NCBI GenBank assembly: GCA_002841625.1
Contig: PHAG01000003.1
Span: 124,001-188,000 of the forward strand
Reading direction: 5' to 3'
Source: Firmicutes bacterium HGW-Firmicutes-1
GTDB taxonomy: Bacteria; Bacillota; Clostridia; Lachnospirales; Vallitaleaceae
Length of the DNA: 64,000 nt
In this document: in pieces, positions 55,295 through 64,000 of the stretch
Layout: each line of letters opens with the position of its first letter
Numbering within the stretch: position 1 is the first letter of the stretch
The notes under the pieces: generated by a model
What the model was told of the DNA's origin: nothing
The model's database searches: none
What the model saw: the letters and a program-made list of their open reading frames with translations, nothing else
Translations under genes and position numbers: made by a program

Positions 55295-56128
55295 TTATAA
55301 TAACCAGAGTCCTTCAAAAACTGTCTGAGCAGGTCCTGTCATAAATACGTGGTTCGTGTTTTCGTCCCATTCAATCATTAAATCTCCACCGATCAGGTGA
55401 AGAGTAGCTCTTCTTTTCGTTACTCCATTAAGAACGCAAGCAACCAAAGTAGCACAGGCTCCGGTTCCACAAGCCAAGGTCTCACCTGCTCCTCTCTCCC
55501 ATACTCTCATATAAATGTTTTCTTCATCAACTACTTGTGCAAATTCTACATTCGTCTTTCTAGGAAATATTGGAGCAATCTCTACAATTGGTCCGACTGT
55601 TTCTAATGGGAATTTCTTCACATCATTTACAAAGGTTACTGCATGAGGATTCCCCATTGATACACAAGTAAATCCATAGATCGTGTTCAATACTTCCAGT
55701 TGTTCGTCAATAACAGGCTGTTTATTTGAAATAACCGGAATAAGGGATGCTTCTAGTATTGGTTCACCCATATCCACTTTAACTGAATATACGTTTCCTT
55801 CTTCTATCATTAAATTAAGAATCTTAATACCTGCCAAAGTTTCTATCGTAATCGTGTCCTCTTTAATCAACCCTTTGTCATATACATACTTTCCTACGCA
55901 TCTAACAGCATTGCCACACATTTCAGACTCAGATCCATCAGAATTAAACATTCTCATTCTAAAATCCGCATTATTTGAGGGAAGAATAAGTACTAGCCCA
56001 TCTGAACCAACACCAAAATTCCTATTACTCATTTTAATCGCTAATTCTTTAGGATTCTCTATGATCTCATCGAATCCATTTATATATATATAATCGTTGC
56101 CACAACCATGCATTTTAGTAAACTTCAC
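55295..56128 (-). CDS. dapF: Diaminopimelate epimerase
   Basis: 277 residues. It interconverts LL- and meso-diaminopimelate without cofactor, using two Cys residues: one in [13 protein letters not shown] near residue 73 and one in [12 protein letters not shown] near 218. The N-terminus [12 protein letters not shown] is typical. The start is GTG 56128, seven bases after AAGGAGG. It is transcribed toward dapL, which has its own promoter in the 163-base gap. Confidence 0.95.
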   Translation of the reverse strand: MKFTKMHGCGNDYIYINGFDEIIENPKELAIKMSNRNFGVGSDGLVLILPSNNADFRMRMFNSDGSESEMCGNAVRCVGKYVYDKGLIKEDTITIETLAGIKILNLMIEEGNVYSVKVDMGEPILEASLIPVISNKQPVIDEQLEVLNTIYGFTCVSMGNPHAVTFVNDVKKFPLETVGPIVEIAPIFPRKTNVEFAQVVDEENIYMRVWERGAGETLACGTGACATLVACVLNGVTKRRATLHLIGGDLMIEWDENTNHVFMTGPAQTVFEGLWLL

Positions 56129-56212
56129 TCTTACTCCTCCTTAGTGGTACTATTTAATAACACTATCTATTATAAACCACTTTTTATTAGATTTCAAGAG
56201 TTCTACAAAAAG

Positions 56213-56935
56213 TTATTTAACAATGTTAAGTATTTCATCTTTTGGAACATTTATATATTGATCAGGCACGTTCCCATTAATTACACGATCTACTAAAGTT
56301 AATTCCTGGCAAACCTCTACTTGTGTCTTATTTAGCGGAACAACAATTTGAATAGTCATTTCAACATCAATCCAAATTCTATGGTTTATTTGATTTATAC
56401 CTGTTGCTACAAAACTACTCTTATAGTTCGTAGTAACCTTACCATATGGTAAAATGCTTACATTAATATTGGGTCCAAAATTCGAAAATACGCTTTCCCC
56501 CAATAACCGTCCAATAGGTATTGACAATACTTCTTTATCAAAACTCTCAATTTGTTTATTTATTTTGTCAACAATTTCTGAGTTCATTTGATTGATTAAT
56601 ACTGTATTCACACCGAATGATATCACTTCACCTTTTTCATTATAATAGTATGTAACCAACCCTTCTGTACTCGCGTTATATTCTTCAAATGTTTCGTCTA
56701 CAGCTTTATTTATGATACTATTGGACATCGTACTAACCTTCATATTTGACATTGCAACAACTGTTGGCATTAGTTCGTTTTCTATATATCGAACAATTAA
56801 AACAATAAAAGCCATGAATAGGATTAGTGTAAACATTGACTTGAATCTATTACGCTCTTTTCTAGGTTTTCTACCTTTAATCACTTTTTTTGCTAAAAAG
56901 GGATGTATAAGATATGCTTTCTTTTTCTTTTTCAT
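56213..56935 (-). CDS. yunB: Sporulation protein YunB
   Basis: About 240 residues: a very basic N-terminus (KKKKKAYLIHPFLAKKVIKG), one membrane helix (about 38-58), and an extracytoplasmic domain with the family blocks INKAVDETF, FGVNTVLINQM and SIPIGRLLGESVFSNFGPNI. In Bacillus subtilis yunB belongs to the sigma E regulon and affects sporulation; its molecular role is unknown. ATG 56935 is preferred over 56959, although the ribosome site (GAAGTGA) is weak. It is divergent from the PBP gene. Confidence 0.88.
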   Translation of the reverse strand: MKKKKKAYLIHPFLAKKVIKGRKPRKERNRFKSMFTLILFMAFIVLIVRYIENELMPTVVAMSNMKVSTMSNSIINKAVDETFEEYNASTEGLVTYYYNEKGEVISFGVNTVLINQMNSEIVDKINKQIESFDKEVLSIPIGRLLGESVFSNFGPNINVSILPYGKVTTNYKSSFVATGINQINHRIWIDVEMTIQIVVPLNKTQVEVCQELTLVDRVINGNVPDQYINVPKDEILNIVK

Positions 56936-57128
56936 TACAATCACTTCTTTTGAAGTCATTATTATATATTATGCTTCTTTTTAGTTTAAGTTCCATTTAA
57001 GAGGCAAAATTTTATTGGAAAAGCATGTATTTTTTGTAACACATTATTAACAAGCTTACTTTTTATCTATATGAAATATTAAATTTGTACTAAGAATTGT
57101 TATTTTGCTTTCCCAATTGGTTATTATT

Positions 57129-57137
57129 TGATATAAT
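57129..57137 (+). promoter_or_regulatory. Extended -10 promoter for the PBP gene
   Basis: TGATATAAT (57129-57137) is an extended -10 box. A poor -35 (TTTCCC) lies 17 bases upstream. Confidence 0.5.
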
Positions 57138-57164
57138 GATTTTGTTTGAAAAGGAGGAAGAGCA

Positions 57165-59777
57165 ATGAATTTCGAAAAAAAGTCTACCAAAAAGAAACAA
57201 GAAGCAATCAATTCGGCACCAAAAAAAAGAAACAAAAAAGTTGGTGTTACATTAATAAAAGTATTTGCATTTTCTATCTTACTAATTGGAATTATTGGAA
57301 TAGCAACCGGTCTTGGAATTGTTAAGGCCATTATTGATTCAGCACCACCATTGGACTTAGATGATGTAAATCCAGAAGGCTATGCTACTATGATTTATAA
57401 TCAAGAAGGCCTTGAAGTCCAAAAGCTTCATGGAGATGATGCGAATCGTATATACGCACAGCTTGATCAAATTCCTAAACATATGCAGGATGCTGTCGTT
57501 GCGATTGAAGATGAAAGATTCTGGAACCACAATGGAATAGATATTCAAGGTATCTTCAGAGCGATCTATAGAAATATTAAAAGTGGTGACATAACTGGTT
57601 CAGGTGCAAGTACATTAACTCAACAGATCATCAAAAACAATGTGCTTTCAACAGAAAAGAAATTTGAACGTAAAATTCAAGAGCAATATTTAGCAATTCA
57701 ATTAGAAAAGGAAATAGATAAAAAGCAAATTTTAGAATTGTACTTAAATACTTCACCTTTTGGACGTGGTACATTAGGTGTTCAGGCTGCTGCAAATGCT
57801 TATTTTAATAAAGATATTTCTCAACTGACAATTGCAGAAGCAGCCACAATTGCAGCAATTACACAAAGACCTACTTATTACGATCCAGTAGTCAATCCTG
57901 AAAACAACAAAGATAGACAGAGAATTGTCCTCAAAAAGATGCTAGAACAAAATTATATTTCTCAAGCACAATATGATACTGCATTAGCAGAGGAGGTTTA
58001 CGCTCATATACAAATTATTAATCAAGATATTGGATTACAATCTGATTACTCTTACTTTGTTGACGAAGTAATTCGAGAGGTTTTGGAGGATTTAAAGGTT
58101 CAAAAGGGTTATAGCGAAAGTGAAGCCTTCAACTTAATCTACCGTGGAGGTCTAAGTATTTACATGACCCAAGACTTAGCCATGCAAGCAATTGTAGATG
58201 AAGTGTACACTAAAGAGGATTATTTCCCTCCTGCAAGCGAAATGTATGCAGTCAGAGTTATGTATACCGTATCTGTTCTAATGTCAGACGGTACAACTAA
58301 ACATCATTACGATGAATCAGAATTTAGTACCAAGGAAAAAGCAGATGCTCATATTGAAACTCTTAAGGCAGAATGGGCTAAAGAAGGCGATGAAATTATA
58401 GCTGAAAAATCATTGTTCATTCCTCAACCTCAATCCGCTATGGTTATTATGGATTACCATAATGGTCATGTAAAAGCAATTGCAGGTGGGCGTGGCGAAA
58501 AAATTGGTAACCAAACCTTTAACCGAGCAACCCAAGCAAAGAGACAGCCAGGTTCAACGTTTAAAATAGTTGCTGCTTATTTACCTGCAATTGATACTAT
58601 GGGGTATACTTTAGGAACTGCTATTGATGATGTCCCTTTCACAGTATCAACCGGTGGAGGTTCCTACAGTCCTAAGAACTGGTATAACCATCAAGCATTT
58701 AATTATAGAGGTTTGACTCCATTAAGAACTGCAATAAAAGACTCTATGAATATTTGCGCAGTAAAAACGCTTTATGACATTGGTCCACAAACTGGATTTG
58801 ATTATTTGATTAATTTAGGTTTTACCACTCTGGTAGATACTGAATTAGTCGATGGCAAGACCTTCACAGATAAAAACCTCGCTCTTGCATTAGGTGGTAT
58901 TACTCATGGAGTTACTCCTCTTGAGTTGACTGCAGCATATGGGGCTATAGCAAACAATGGAGTTTACATTGAACCGGTGTTTTATACTAAGGTATTAAAT
59001 CACAAAGGCGAAATATTATTAGAAAAAGAACCTATCACAAGAACAGTTATGAAGGAAACTACATCCTTCTTACTTACTAGTGCTATGCAATCTGTTATTA
59101 CTGGCGGAACTGGTACCTTAGCTAACTTTAAGTCAATGCCAATTGCTGGGAAAACTGGAACAACTCAAGATGATGTTGACTTATTGCTTACAGCATATAC
59201 ACCATATTATGTTGCTACAGTATGGATGGGTTATGATCAACCAAAAACAATGAATTATAGCTTCTCTTATCACTCTGTAATATGGCGTGATGTTATGCAA
59301 CGAATACATGAAGATTTACCTTACAAGGATTTCCCAAGACCAAGTGGCATCGTATCAGCATCTATCTGTACAGAATCTGGAAAATTAGCTGTTGGTGGTT
59401 TATGTGATCATGATCCAAGAGGTTCAACTATTGTTTCGGAATACTTTGCCTCTGGTACAGTTCCAACAGAAAGTTGTGATGTTCATATAAAAGCTACTAT
59501 TTGTGAAAGCTCTGGCCTATTTGCTACTGAATATTGTCCAGCCGATACAAAAAAAGAAAAAATATTTATTCAAAGACCTGAACCATTGGTACCCGCTAAT
59601 TGGGATTCAAGAAATCCTCCGAGAATTGCCGATCATCAATACGAATTACCTGATTCCATGGTAGGAGAGTACTGTAATATTCATGGTCCAGCATTTGAAG
59701 TTCCTGTAGTAGAATTACCAAGCGAAACAGATTTTGATCCATTGGATTTTCCCGAAAATGAAGAATCAGAAGAATAA
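57165..59777 (+). CDS. Class A penicillin-binding protein (PBP1A type)
   Basis: 870 residues. A Lys-rich cytosolic start and a membrane anchor (about 27-52) lead to a family 51 transglycosylase with the catalytic Glu in VAIEDERFW (near 115) and GASTLTQQIIKN. The transpeptidase domain has the active Ser in QPGSTFK, the SMN motif and GKTGTT. An insert of about 50 residues lies before the transpeptidase, and a Cys-bearing C-terminal tail ends in an acidic run. It polymerises and crosslinks peptidoglycan outside the membrane. Confidence 0.95.
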   Translation: MNFEKKSTKKKQEAINSAPKKRNKKVGVTLIKVFAFSILLIGIIGIATGLGIVKAIIDSAPPLDLDDVNPEGYATMIYNQEGLEVQKLHGDDANRIYAQLDQIPKHMQDAVVAIEDERFWNHNGIDIQGIFRAIYRNIKSGDITGSGASTLTQQIIKNNVLSTEKKFERKIQEQYLAIQLEKEIDKKQILELYLNTSPFGRGTLGVQAAANAYFNKDISQLTIAEAATIAAITQRPTYYDPVVNPENNKDRQRIVLKKMLEQNYISQAQYDTALAEEVYAHIQIINQDIGLQSDYSYFVDEVIREVLEDLKVQKGYSESEAFNLIYRGGLSIYMTQDLAMQAIVDEVYTKEDYFPPASEMYAVRVMYTVSVLMSDGTTKHHYDESEFSTKEKADAHIETLKAEWAKEGDEIIAEKSLFIPQPQSAMVIMDYHNGHVKAIAGGRGEKIGNQTFNRATQAKRQPGSTFKIVAAYLPAIDTMGYTLGTAIDDVPFTVSTGGGSYSPKNWYNHQAFNYRGLTPLRTAIKDSMNICAVKTLYDIGPQTGFDYLINLGFTTLVDTELVDGKTFTDKNLALALGGITHGVTPLELTAAYGAIANNGVYIEPVFYTKVLNHKGEILLEKEPITRTVMKETTSFLLTSAMQSVITGGTGTLANFKSMPIAGKTGTTQDDVDLLLTAYTPYYVATVWMGYDQPKTMNYSFSYHSVIWRDVMQRIHEDLPYKDFPRPSGIVSASICTESGKLAVGGLCDHDPRGSTIVSEYFASGTVPTESCDVHIKATICESSGLFATEYCPADTKKEKIFIQRPEPLVPANWDSRNPPRIADHQYELPDSMVGEYCNIHGPAFEVPVVELPSETDFDPLDFPENEESEE

Positions 59778-59785
59778 AAAGATTA

Positions 59786-59826
59786 AACCAAAAAAATAAA
59801 GCCCAAATGGCTTTATTTTTTTGGTT
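59786..59826. terminator. Bidirectional terminator
   Basis: A perfect 18-bp stem, 59786-59803 with 59809-59826, around CAAAT. It contains AATAAAGCC/GGCTTTATT and long A and T runs. It overlaps the spoVAE stop and serves both convergent units. Confidence 0.88.
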
Positions 59827-60169
59827 TTGAATTAAATATTATGGAAGCTAAATAACCAAACAATATTGCTGCAGTAATTCCTGCCGATGTAGCCTTCAAC
59901 CCTCCTGTAAACACCCCCAGCAAGCCGACTTTATCTACTTCCTTCATAACTCCTTCTCCTAATGCATAGCCAAACCCCATAATAGGCACAGTAGCACCAG
60001 CTCCACCAAAACTTACTACAGATTGGTATAACCCTAATCCAGTTAATATTGTACCAATTACAACATAAAGTACAACAATCCTTGCAGGTAATAACTTTGT
60101 TCTATCCATTAATACTTGAGCAATGGCACAAATAATGCCTCCAGTAATAAAAGCTTTTATATATTCCAT
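59813..60169 (-). CDS. spoVAE: Stage V sporulation protein AE (SpoVAEb type)
   Basis: 118 residues from ATG 60169, six bases after AGGTG; the longer frame starts with the GTG of that site. A small membrane protein with three to four helices, related in sequence to SpoVAC (shared GGAGATVPIMGFGYALGEG). SpoVA proteins form the inner-membrane channel that loads and releases Ca-dipicolinate in spores. It is the last gene of the operon. Confidence 0.92.
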   Translation of the reverse strand: MEYIKAFITGGIICAIAQVLMDRTKLLPARIVVLYVVIGTILTGLGLYQSVVSFGGAGATVPIMGFGYALGEGVMKEVDKVGLLGVFTGGLKATSAGITAAILFGYLASIIFNSKPKK

Positions 60170-60186
60170 ACTTTTCACCTGTCATT

Positions 60187-61194
60187 TTAGTTTTCTAGTA
60201 CTACCCCGTGGGCAATGCCCGGGATGCTTTCGCCTTCATTAGAACTTACCGGGCTGAGCAATGCCCCAGTAGGTATAAATAAAAGATTGTTAATTTCTTT
60301 GTCTGACATTTTCTTTAATATATATCCAGCGAGTGTAACAGCCGAACAACCGCAACCGCTACCTCCTGCATAAGTATTCTGTGTTACTGCATCAAATATT
60401 TCTATACCACAATCAATATAATTACTCCCTAAGTCATATCCTTCTTGCTTAACCAATTCTATTACGAGCTTTCTTCCATACTTACCAAGGTCACCTGTAG
60501 CAATCATATCCAAATCACTTGGTTGCTTTCCAGTGTCTTTTAGAAAGGTTACAATCGTATCTGCTGCTGCTGGTGCCATAGCTGCTCCCATATCCATAGG
60601 ATCCTTCGCACCTAGATCTATAATCTTACCAGGAATGGCATATGTTATTTTAGGACCATCACCTACTTTAGAAACGATTGCTGACCCACTCCCAGTTACT
60701 GTCCATGATGAAGTTGGTGGTCTTTGACTTCCGTATTCAAGTGGAAATCTAAACTGCTTTTCTGCACCACAAAAATGGCTAGAGGTTGCGGCAACACAGT
60801 AATCTGCAAAACCTGCATCTACAGTCATAGCTGATAAAATTAAAGATTCCCCCATAGTGGAACATGCACCATAAAGTCCAAAAAACGGAATACTCAATGC
60901 TCGCAATGCAAAAGTACTTCCAATCAGTTGACTAAGCAGATCGCCTGAAAAAACATATCTTATATCAGAAAGATTCAGATTCGCTTTTTTTATTGCCATC
61001 AGAATTGCTTCCTTTAAAATTTTACTCTCCGCTTTCTCCCAGGAGTCTTCTCCCCATAGAACATCTTCCAAAACTTGATCAAAGTAGCTTGCCAGTGGAC
61101 CTTCCCCTTCTTTAGGTCCAGTTATCGCAGCATGGCTAATAATTTTGGGCATATTATCAAATTTAATTGTCTGTTTACCAACTTGGGTACCCAT
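60187..61194 (-). CDS. spoVAD: Stage V sporulation protein AD
   Basis: 335 residues with a thiolase-like fold (GACSTMGESLILSAMTVDAG, YAGGSGCGCSAVTLAGYIL). SpoVAD is the soluble, membrane-associated subunit that binds dipicolinic acid. Full length and intact. ATG 61194 follows GGAGGG by five bases. It is placed between AC and AE, as in other SpoVA operons. Confidence 0.96.
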   Translation of the reverse strand: MGTQVGKQTIKFDNMPKIISHAAITGPKEGEGPLASYFDQVLEDVLWGEDSWEKAESKILKEAILMAIKKANLNLSDIRYVFSGDLLSQLIGSTFALRALSIPFFGLYGACSTMGESLILSAMTVDAGFADYCVAATSSHFCGAEKQFRFPLEYGSQRPPTSSWTVTGSGSAIVSKVGDGPKITYAIPGKIIDLGAKDPMDMGAAMAPAAADTIVTFLKDTGKQPSDLDMIATGDLGKYGRKLVIELVKQEGYDLGSNYIDCGIEIFDAVTQNTYAGGSGCGCSAVTLAGYILKKMSDKEINNLLFIPTGALLSPVSSNEGESIPGIAHGVVLEN

Positions 61195-61251
61195 TTTTTC
61201 CCTCCATTCTTATATTCAATTAGCCTGAATTCAGTTAATTTCAGCAATTCA

Positions 61252-61704
61252 CTAACCACCAAATATAAAGTATACTAATCCAACCACCACCGAGGAAATA
61301 ACACCATAGACAATAACTGGTCCAGCAATTGTAAACATTTTTGCTCCAACTCCAAGTACATATCCTTCTTTTTTAAATTCAATCGCCGATGAAACGATAG
61401 AATTAGCAAATCCAGTAATTGGAATAATAGAGCCTGCTCCGCCAAATTCACCCAATGAATCATATAAGTCCAAACCTGTAAAAAGTGCCCCAAGGAAAAT
61501 AAGAAACATGCTTGTTATAATTGCCGCATCATCCTTACTAAAATCCCAATACTTTAACAAATTTATAATACCTTGTCCAAAAGTACAAATTGCACCACCA
61601 ACCACAAAAGCCTTGAAACAATTAATTAGAAGTTTTGGCTTTGGAGAAGTACTTTTAACCATCTTTTCAAACTCTTTTTTCTTTTCCGAACCACTATTTT
61701 TCAT
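61252..61704 (-). CDS. spoVAC: Stage V sporulation protein AC
   Basis: 150 residues: a polar, Lys-rich N-terminus and four hydrophobic segments, with GGAGSIIPITGFANSIVSSA as the family core. In Bacillus, SpoVAC acts as a mechanosensitive channel in dipicolinate release. It begins 24 bases after spoVAB ends. Confidence 0.94.
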   Translation of the reverse strand: MKNSGSEKKKEFEKMVKSTSPKPKLLINCFKAFVVGGAICTFGQGIINLLKYWDFSKDDAAIITSMFLIFLGALFTGLDLYDSLGEFGGAGSIIPITGFANSIVSSAIEFKKEGYVLGVGAKMFTIAGPVIVYGVISSVVVGLVYFIFGG

Positions 61705-61728
61705 ATTTCACTGCCTTTCAATATAATT

Positions 61729-62160
61729 TTAATCAGTATAAAATCCCTGGACCAAATAGTACAATAGCGAACCCGTCATTTTACCAATAGCTAAACATAA
61801 CATGAGAAAAACCAATCCCTTTTTCAAATAAATTCTTCGTGTTAATATAGGCACAACATCAAGTACCTCAGCAATGGAAACAGCAACGCTTCCTACAAAT
61901 ACACCTGTAAACAAACCAATTAGCATCAATCCAATTGGTCCTAATCCAAACTGGATAGGAGTTATTAACGTGATTCCTCCAAAAATACCTCCATATAAAA
62001 TACAATCCTCATAAATAGACATCGACTTTTCTGTTTTCGTTTTTTGTGCCATTCTTGGTATAACACCAAGTATTGCTATAAATGCAAAAATACCTCCTGA
62101 AATTACTACTCCACTTCCAAATCCAATCATGACTAGCACAATTATTTTTAAAATAAACAT
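61729..62160 (-). CDS. spoVAB: Stage V sporulation protein AB
   Basis: 143 residues with four to five membrane helices (FIGSGVVISGG-like start; YGGIFGGITLITPIQFGLGP in the middle). The family accompanies SpoVAA in dipicolinate transport; its exact role is unknown. Its ATG shares one base with the spoVAA stop (TAATG), so translation is coupled. Confidence 0.88.
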   Translation of the reverse strand: MFILKIIVLVMIGFGSGVVISGGIFAFIAILGVIPRMAQKTKTEKSMSIYEDCILYGGIFGGITLITPIQFGLGPIGLMLIGLFTGVFVGSVAVSIAEVLDVVPILTRRIYLKKGLVFLMLCLAIGKMTGSLLYYLVQGFYTD

Positions 62161-62780
62161 TATTTTTCTCCTTCTTTTTCTTCCTTCAGGGTTTCAATAA
62201 TGCTATCATCAACTTGATTTTCATAAAGCTTAAGCTCAACTTCAATGGGTGTCGGATCATTTGTAAACTTAATTTTAGAGAAATGATTAAAAAATACTGA
62301 AATTCCAACTGCCAATCCAATTGAATAAGGAATCTCTATCAAATAAGGTTGAAGACTATTACTACCGAGAAACATATCATAAAACTCTGTAAAAACCTTT
62401 GGCAATTGAGTATCCGTGTGAAAAGCCATAATAGCAACTGCACTTCCTGTAATCAATACTGCTCCAACGAAGCCTATTTTAAATAAAGTAAGAAGTTTTT
62501 TTTCTTTTTCTTGGTTCTTCTTGTAGCTAATAATAGTATCTTTTTCTCCTAAACTGTGAATAATAACTTGATTGTTTTTTTTATGAATGGCTTCAATGAT
62601 ATCCATAACAGAAATCAAATAATTTTTCGAAGTATCTTCTGGTATAGTAAATAACTTTATTTTTTTTATTTCTTCTATCAATACTATAGATCCTTGTAGC
62701 TCTGCAACGTCCTCTACAAATACGACTTTCTTACTAATAATAGTTGCTTTCTTTACTGCTTTCAGATAGATATGATCCAT
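62160..62780 (-). CDS. spoVAA: Stage V sporulation protein AA
   Basis: 206 residues: an N-terminal soluble domain (about 1-95, MDHIYLKAVKKATIISKKVV), then two membrane helices near 100-122 and 140-165. It matches SpoVAA, which is present only in some spore-formers together with SpoVAB. It begins eight bases after the 38-residue peptide gene ends. Confidence 0.88.
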   Translation of the reverse strand: MDHIYLKAVKKATIISKKVVFVEDVAELQGSIVLIEEIKKIKLFTIPEDTSKNYLISVMDIIEAIHKKNNQVIIHSLGEKDTIISYKKNQEKEKKLLTLFKIGFVGAVLITGSAVAIMAFHTDTQLPKVFTEFYDMFLGSNSLQPYLIEIPYSIGLAVGISVFFNHFSKIKFTNDPTPIEVELKLYENQVDDSIIETLKEEKEGEK

Positions 62781-62788
62781 GATTGTAC

Positions 62789-62905
62789 TTATATCAAAAT
62801 TCCTTCATAATATTTTTCTTCCCTATCAATGAGCTGAGTATAAGTAATGACAGAAAGAGTTATAAGAGTTAAGACAACCAAGATTATCATAACGATTTTT
62901 TTCAT
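62789..62905 (-). CDS. 38-residue single-span peptide before spoVAA
   Basis: Start at ATG 62905, five bases after GGAGGG. The peptide is one helix (MKKIVMIILVVLTLITLSVI) plus a polar tail ending YYEGILI. Function not recognised. Its position as first gene of the spoVA operon and its strong ribosome site suggest a real small sporulation protein. The longer 75-residue frame is rejected because it crosses the repeat-rich leader. Confidence 0.6.
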   Translation of the reverse strand: MKKIVMIILVVLTLITLSVITYTQLIDREEKYYEGILI

Positions 62906-63003
62906 ATCATCCCTCCATTGTAAATAGATTGTTTTTATTGTAATCAAATTCAACCTATAATATACAGGAAAACCGGAAAATCGGCCTTCCAAATTATAAC
63001 TTA

Positions 63004-63055
63004 GGAAAATCGGCACGTTAAACTATAACCCTCATTTCCTAAATGCCGCTTTTCC
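63004..63055. repeat. Hairpin repeat family 2, copy before spoVA
   Basis: GGAAAATCGGC (63004-63014) and GCCGCTTTTCC (63045-63055), with AACTATAACCCTC between them. A stray left arm sits at 62975-62985. Confidence 0.8.
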
Positions 63056-63088
63056 AACCGCTGTACACAAAAACCTTCTACACCCTTA

Positions 63089-63140
63089 GGAAAATCGGCA
63101 CGACAAACTATAACCTTCGATATCTAAATGCCGCTTTTCC
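63089..63140. repeat. Hairpin repeat family 2, tandem copy
   Basis: GGAAAATCGGC (63089-63099) and GCCGCTTTTCC (63130-63140). It is almost identical to the copy 85 bases away, including ACTATAACC and CTAAATGCCGC. Confidence 0.8.
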
Positions 63141-63256
63141 AACTGCATTCGCTTTCCTCCTATTCTCTCTTCCTCCTATACTCTCTTCTTTCTATTCTCG
63201 CGTTTCCAATTACTCTAAACAAATAAGAACCTCACCTATCTAACCCTGCCATAATA

Positions 63257-63281
63257 ACAAAAAAAAAGACACATCTGTCTT
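63257..63281 (-). terminator. Intrinsic terminator after sigF
   Basis: AAGACA (63266-63271) pairs with TGTCTT (63276-63281) around CATC, and nine Ts follow on minus. Confidence 0.75.
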
Positions 63282-63304
63282 CAATAGTTTTGCATCTTAC
63301 TCCG

Positions 63305-64000
63305 TTATGATAATTTTTTCTTCATATTTTCAAGAATCTTCTTCTCCAAACGAGATACTTGGACCTGTGAAATCCCAAGCCTTGCCGCAATTTCAGTTTG
63401 CGTTTTATCTTGAAAATACCTTAACAAGATAATTTCTTTCTCTTTAGGTGCCAGTTCAGCCATAATTTCCCTAAGAGCAAGTAAGTCAACCATCTTACTA
63501 CTTTCATCTTCTAAGCTTTTAATTTTATCGAGCAAATAAATTGGATTACCATCTCCTTGATAAATTGTTTTATGAAGTGACTCAACCTCTGTTGCTGATT
63601 CAAGCGCCATAACAACTTCTTCAACCGAGCTTCCAATTTCACCTGCTATTTCCTCAATAGTAGGTTCTCTGCCGTATTGATTATTAAGAACTTCTCTAGT
63701 TATCCTCGCTTTACTTCCCATTTCTTTAAGCGACCTACTCACCTTAATCATGCCATCGTCTCTTATGAACCGCTTAATTTCTCCAATAATCATAGGAACT
63801 GCATAGGTAGAAAATTGTACTTGATAAGATAAATCAAACTTATCTATTGCTTTTAATAGTCCAATACAGCCTATTTGAAAAAGATCATCTAGCTCATATC
63901 CTCTATTTGAAAACCTTCTTACAATGCTCCAGATAAGACCAATATTTTCTTTAACTAATGTCTCTCTCGCGTCTAGATGTCCTTCTTGAGAGTGAATTAT
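63305..64000 (-). CDS. sigF: RNA polymerase sigma-F factor (5' end outside the window)
   Basis: The frame is open from the right edge and continues past the internal ATG at 63793, adding 69 more codons. The extra part contains ENIGLIWSIVRRFSNRGYEL and DDLFQIGCIGLLKAIDKF, which is sigma-70 region 2. Region 3 follows (SLKEMGSKARITREVL), then region 4 with the helix-turn-helix TQTEIAARLGISQVQVSRLE. Sigma F starts forespore-specific transcription. Its partners SpoIIAA and SpoIIAB are expected just outside the window. The spoVA genes downstream form a separate unit after the terminator. Confidence 0.92.
   Translation of the reverse strand: MIHSQEGHLDARETLVKENIGLIWSIVRRFSNRGYELDDLFQIGCIGLLKAIDKFDLSYQVQFSTYAVPMIIGEIKRFIRDDGMIKVSRSLKEMGSKARITREVLNNQYGREPTIEEIAGEIGSSVEEVVMALESATEVESLHKTIYQGDGNPIYLLDKIKSLEDESSKMVDLLALREIMAELAPKEKEIILLRYFQDKTQTEIAARLGISQVQVSRLEKKILENMKKKLS

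Larger units (their letters stand above)
62906..63304. other. Gene-free stretch between sigF and the spoVA operon
   Basis: 399 bases containing the sigF terminator (63257-63281), two full family 2 hairpins (63089-63140 and 63004-63055) and an extra left arm (62975-62985). A candidate forespore-type promoter (GAATT and AATCTA) may lie near 62920-62945 on minus, but the match is weak. Confidence 0.6.

Noticed and set aside
62975-63140. Tandem family 2 hairpins considered as a CRISPR array
   Set aside because: The units are two palindromes with similar interiors and no unique spacers, and no cas genes are present.

Overview
The window looks like chromosome from an anaerobic, endospore-forming member of the Clostridia. 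It is AT-rich, with strong AGGAGG-type ribosome sites and several TTG starts. It carries sigF, the spoVA operon, yunB and GerA-type germination receptor genes. It also has a V-type ATPase, the LL-diaminopimelate aminotransferase route, a type III glutamine synthetase and a 2-hydroxyacyl-CoA dehydratase activase-like giant protein. A Lachnospiraceae-like or Vallitalea/Defluviitalea-like lineage would fit, but I cannot fix the genus. Most genes are on the minus strand. I see no rRNA, tRNA, transposase, phage gene or CRISPR array.

Layout. 1-5.5 kb: an acidic lipoprotein, then the 1450-residue activase. 5.7-9.9 kb: an HD phosphohydrolase, a zinc-ribbon membrane protein, an orphan trpB behind a Trp-type T-box, a receiver-like protein without its phospho-acceptor, and an unknown membrane protein. 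10-13.2 kb: a MocR-type regulator that has lost its PLP lysine, divergent from an ECF transporter S component, then small membrane genes including VanZ. 13.4-19.2 kb: germination receptor genes (A and C on one strand, B divergent) and two cell-surface proteins. 19.3-24.8 kb: two tandem copies of a sodium:solute symporter plus small accessory protein, then pyruvate kinase. 25.3-35.1 kb: a ten-gene V-ATPase operon ending in a YibE/F protein. 35.2-49.2 kb: addB, a deacetylase lipoprotein, a lipid kinase, fsa-tkt, an orphan BrxD-like ATPase, yigZ, a degenerate PfkB protein and a LysM protein. 49.4-56.1 kb: a nitrogen and lysine block, dapF-dapL-glnA-nitR-glnN in transcription order. 56.2-64 kb: yunB, a class A PBP, the spoVA operon and the 3' part of sigF.

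The clearest regulatory logic is in the nitrogen block. The ANTAR regulator (NitR-like) lies between glnA and glnN. The glnN leader carries a promoter, a hexaloop hairpin and an overlapping intrinsic terminator, which is the arrangement expected for ANTAR antitermination. The trpB leader is a T-box whose specifier reads UGG.

The most unusual content is non-coding. Three families of dispersed palindromic elements sit in intergenic DNA. Family 1 (6964-7112, 24795-24918, 25140-25289) has conserved ends built on GACAAAAG and GTCGACA around long stems; two copies are nearly identical, and the third keeps the ends and the pairing but has a different interior. Family 2 (8464, 24939, 63004, 63089) is a short hairpin with arms GGAAAATCGGC and GCCGCTTTTCC. 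Family 3 (5494, 47511, 47638, 52366) is built on CAATGTTACAAAACCTCCGC and TAACCGAATG palindromes, and two members lie in predicted 5' leaders. No mobilising enzyme is visible, so they are either non-autonomous elements or structured RNAs. All readings are by eye; no database search was run.
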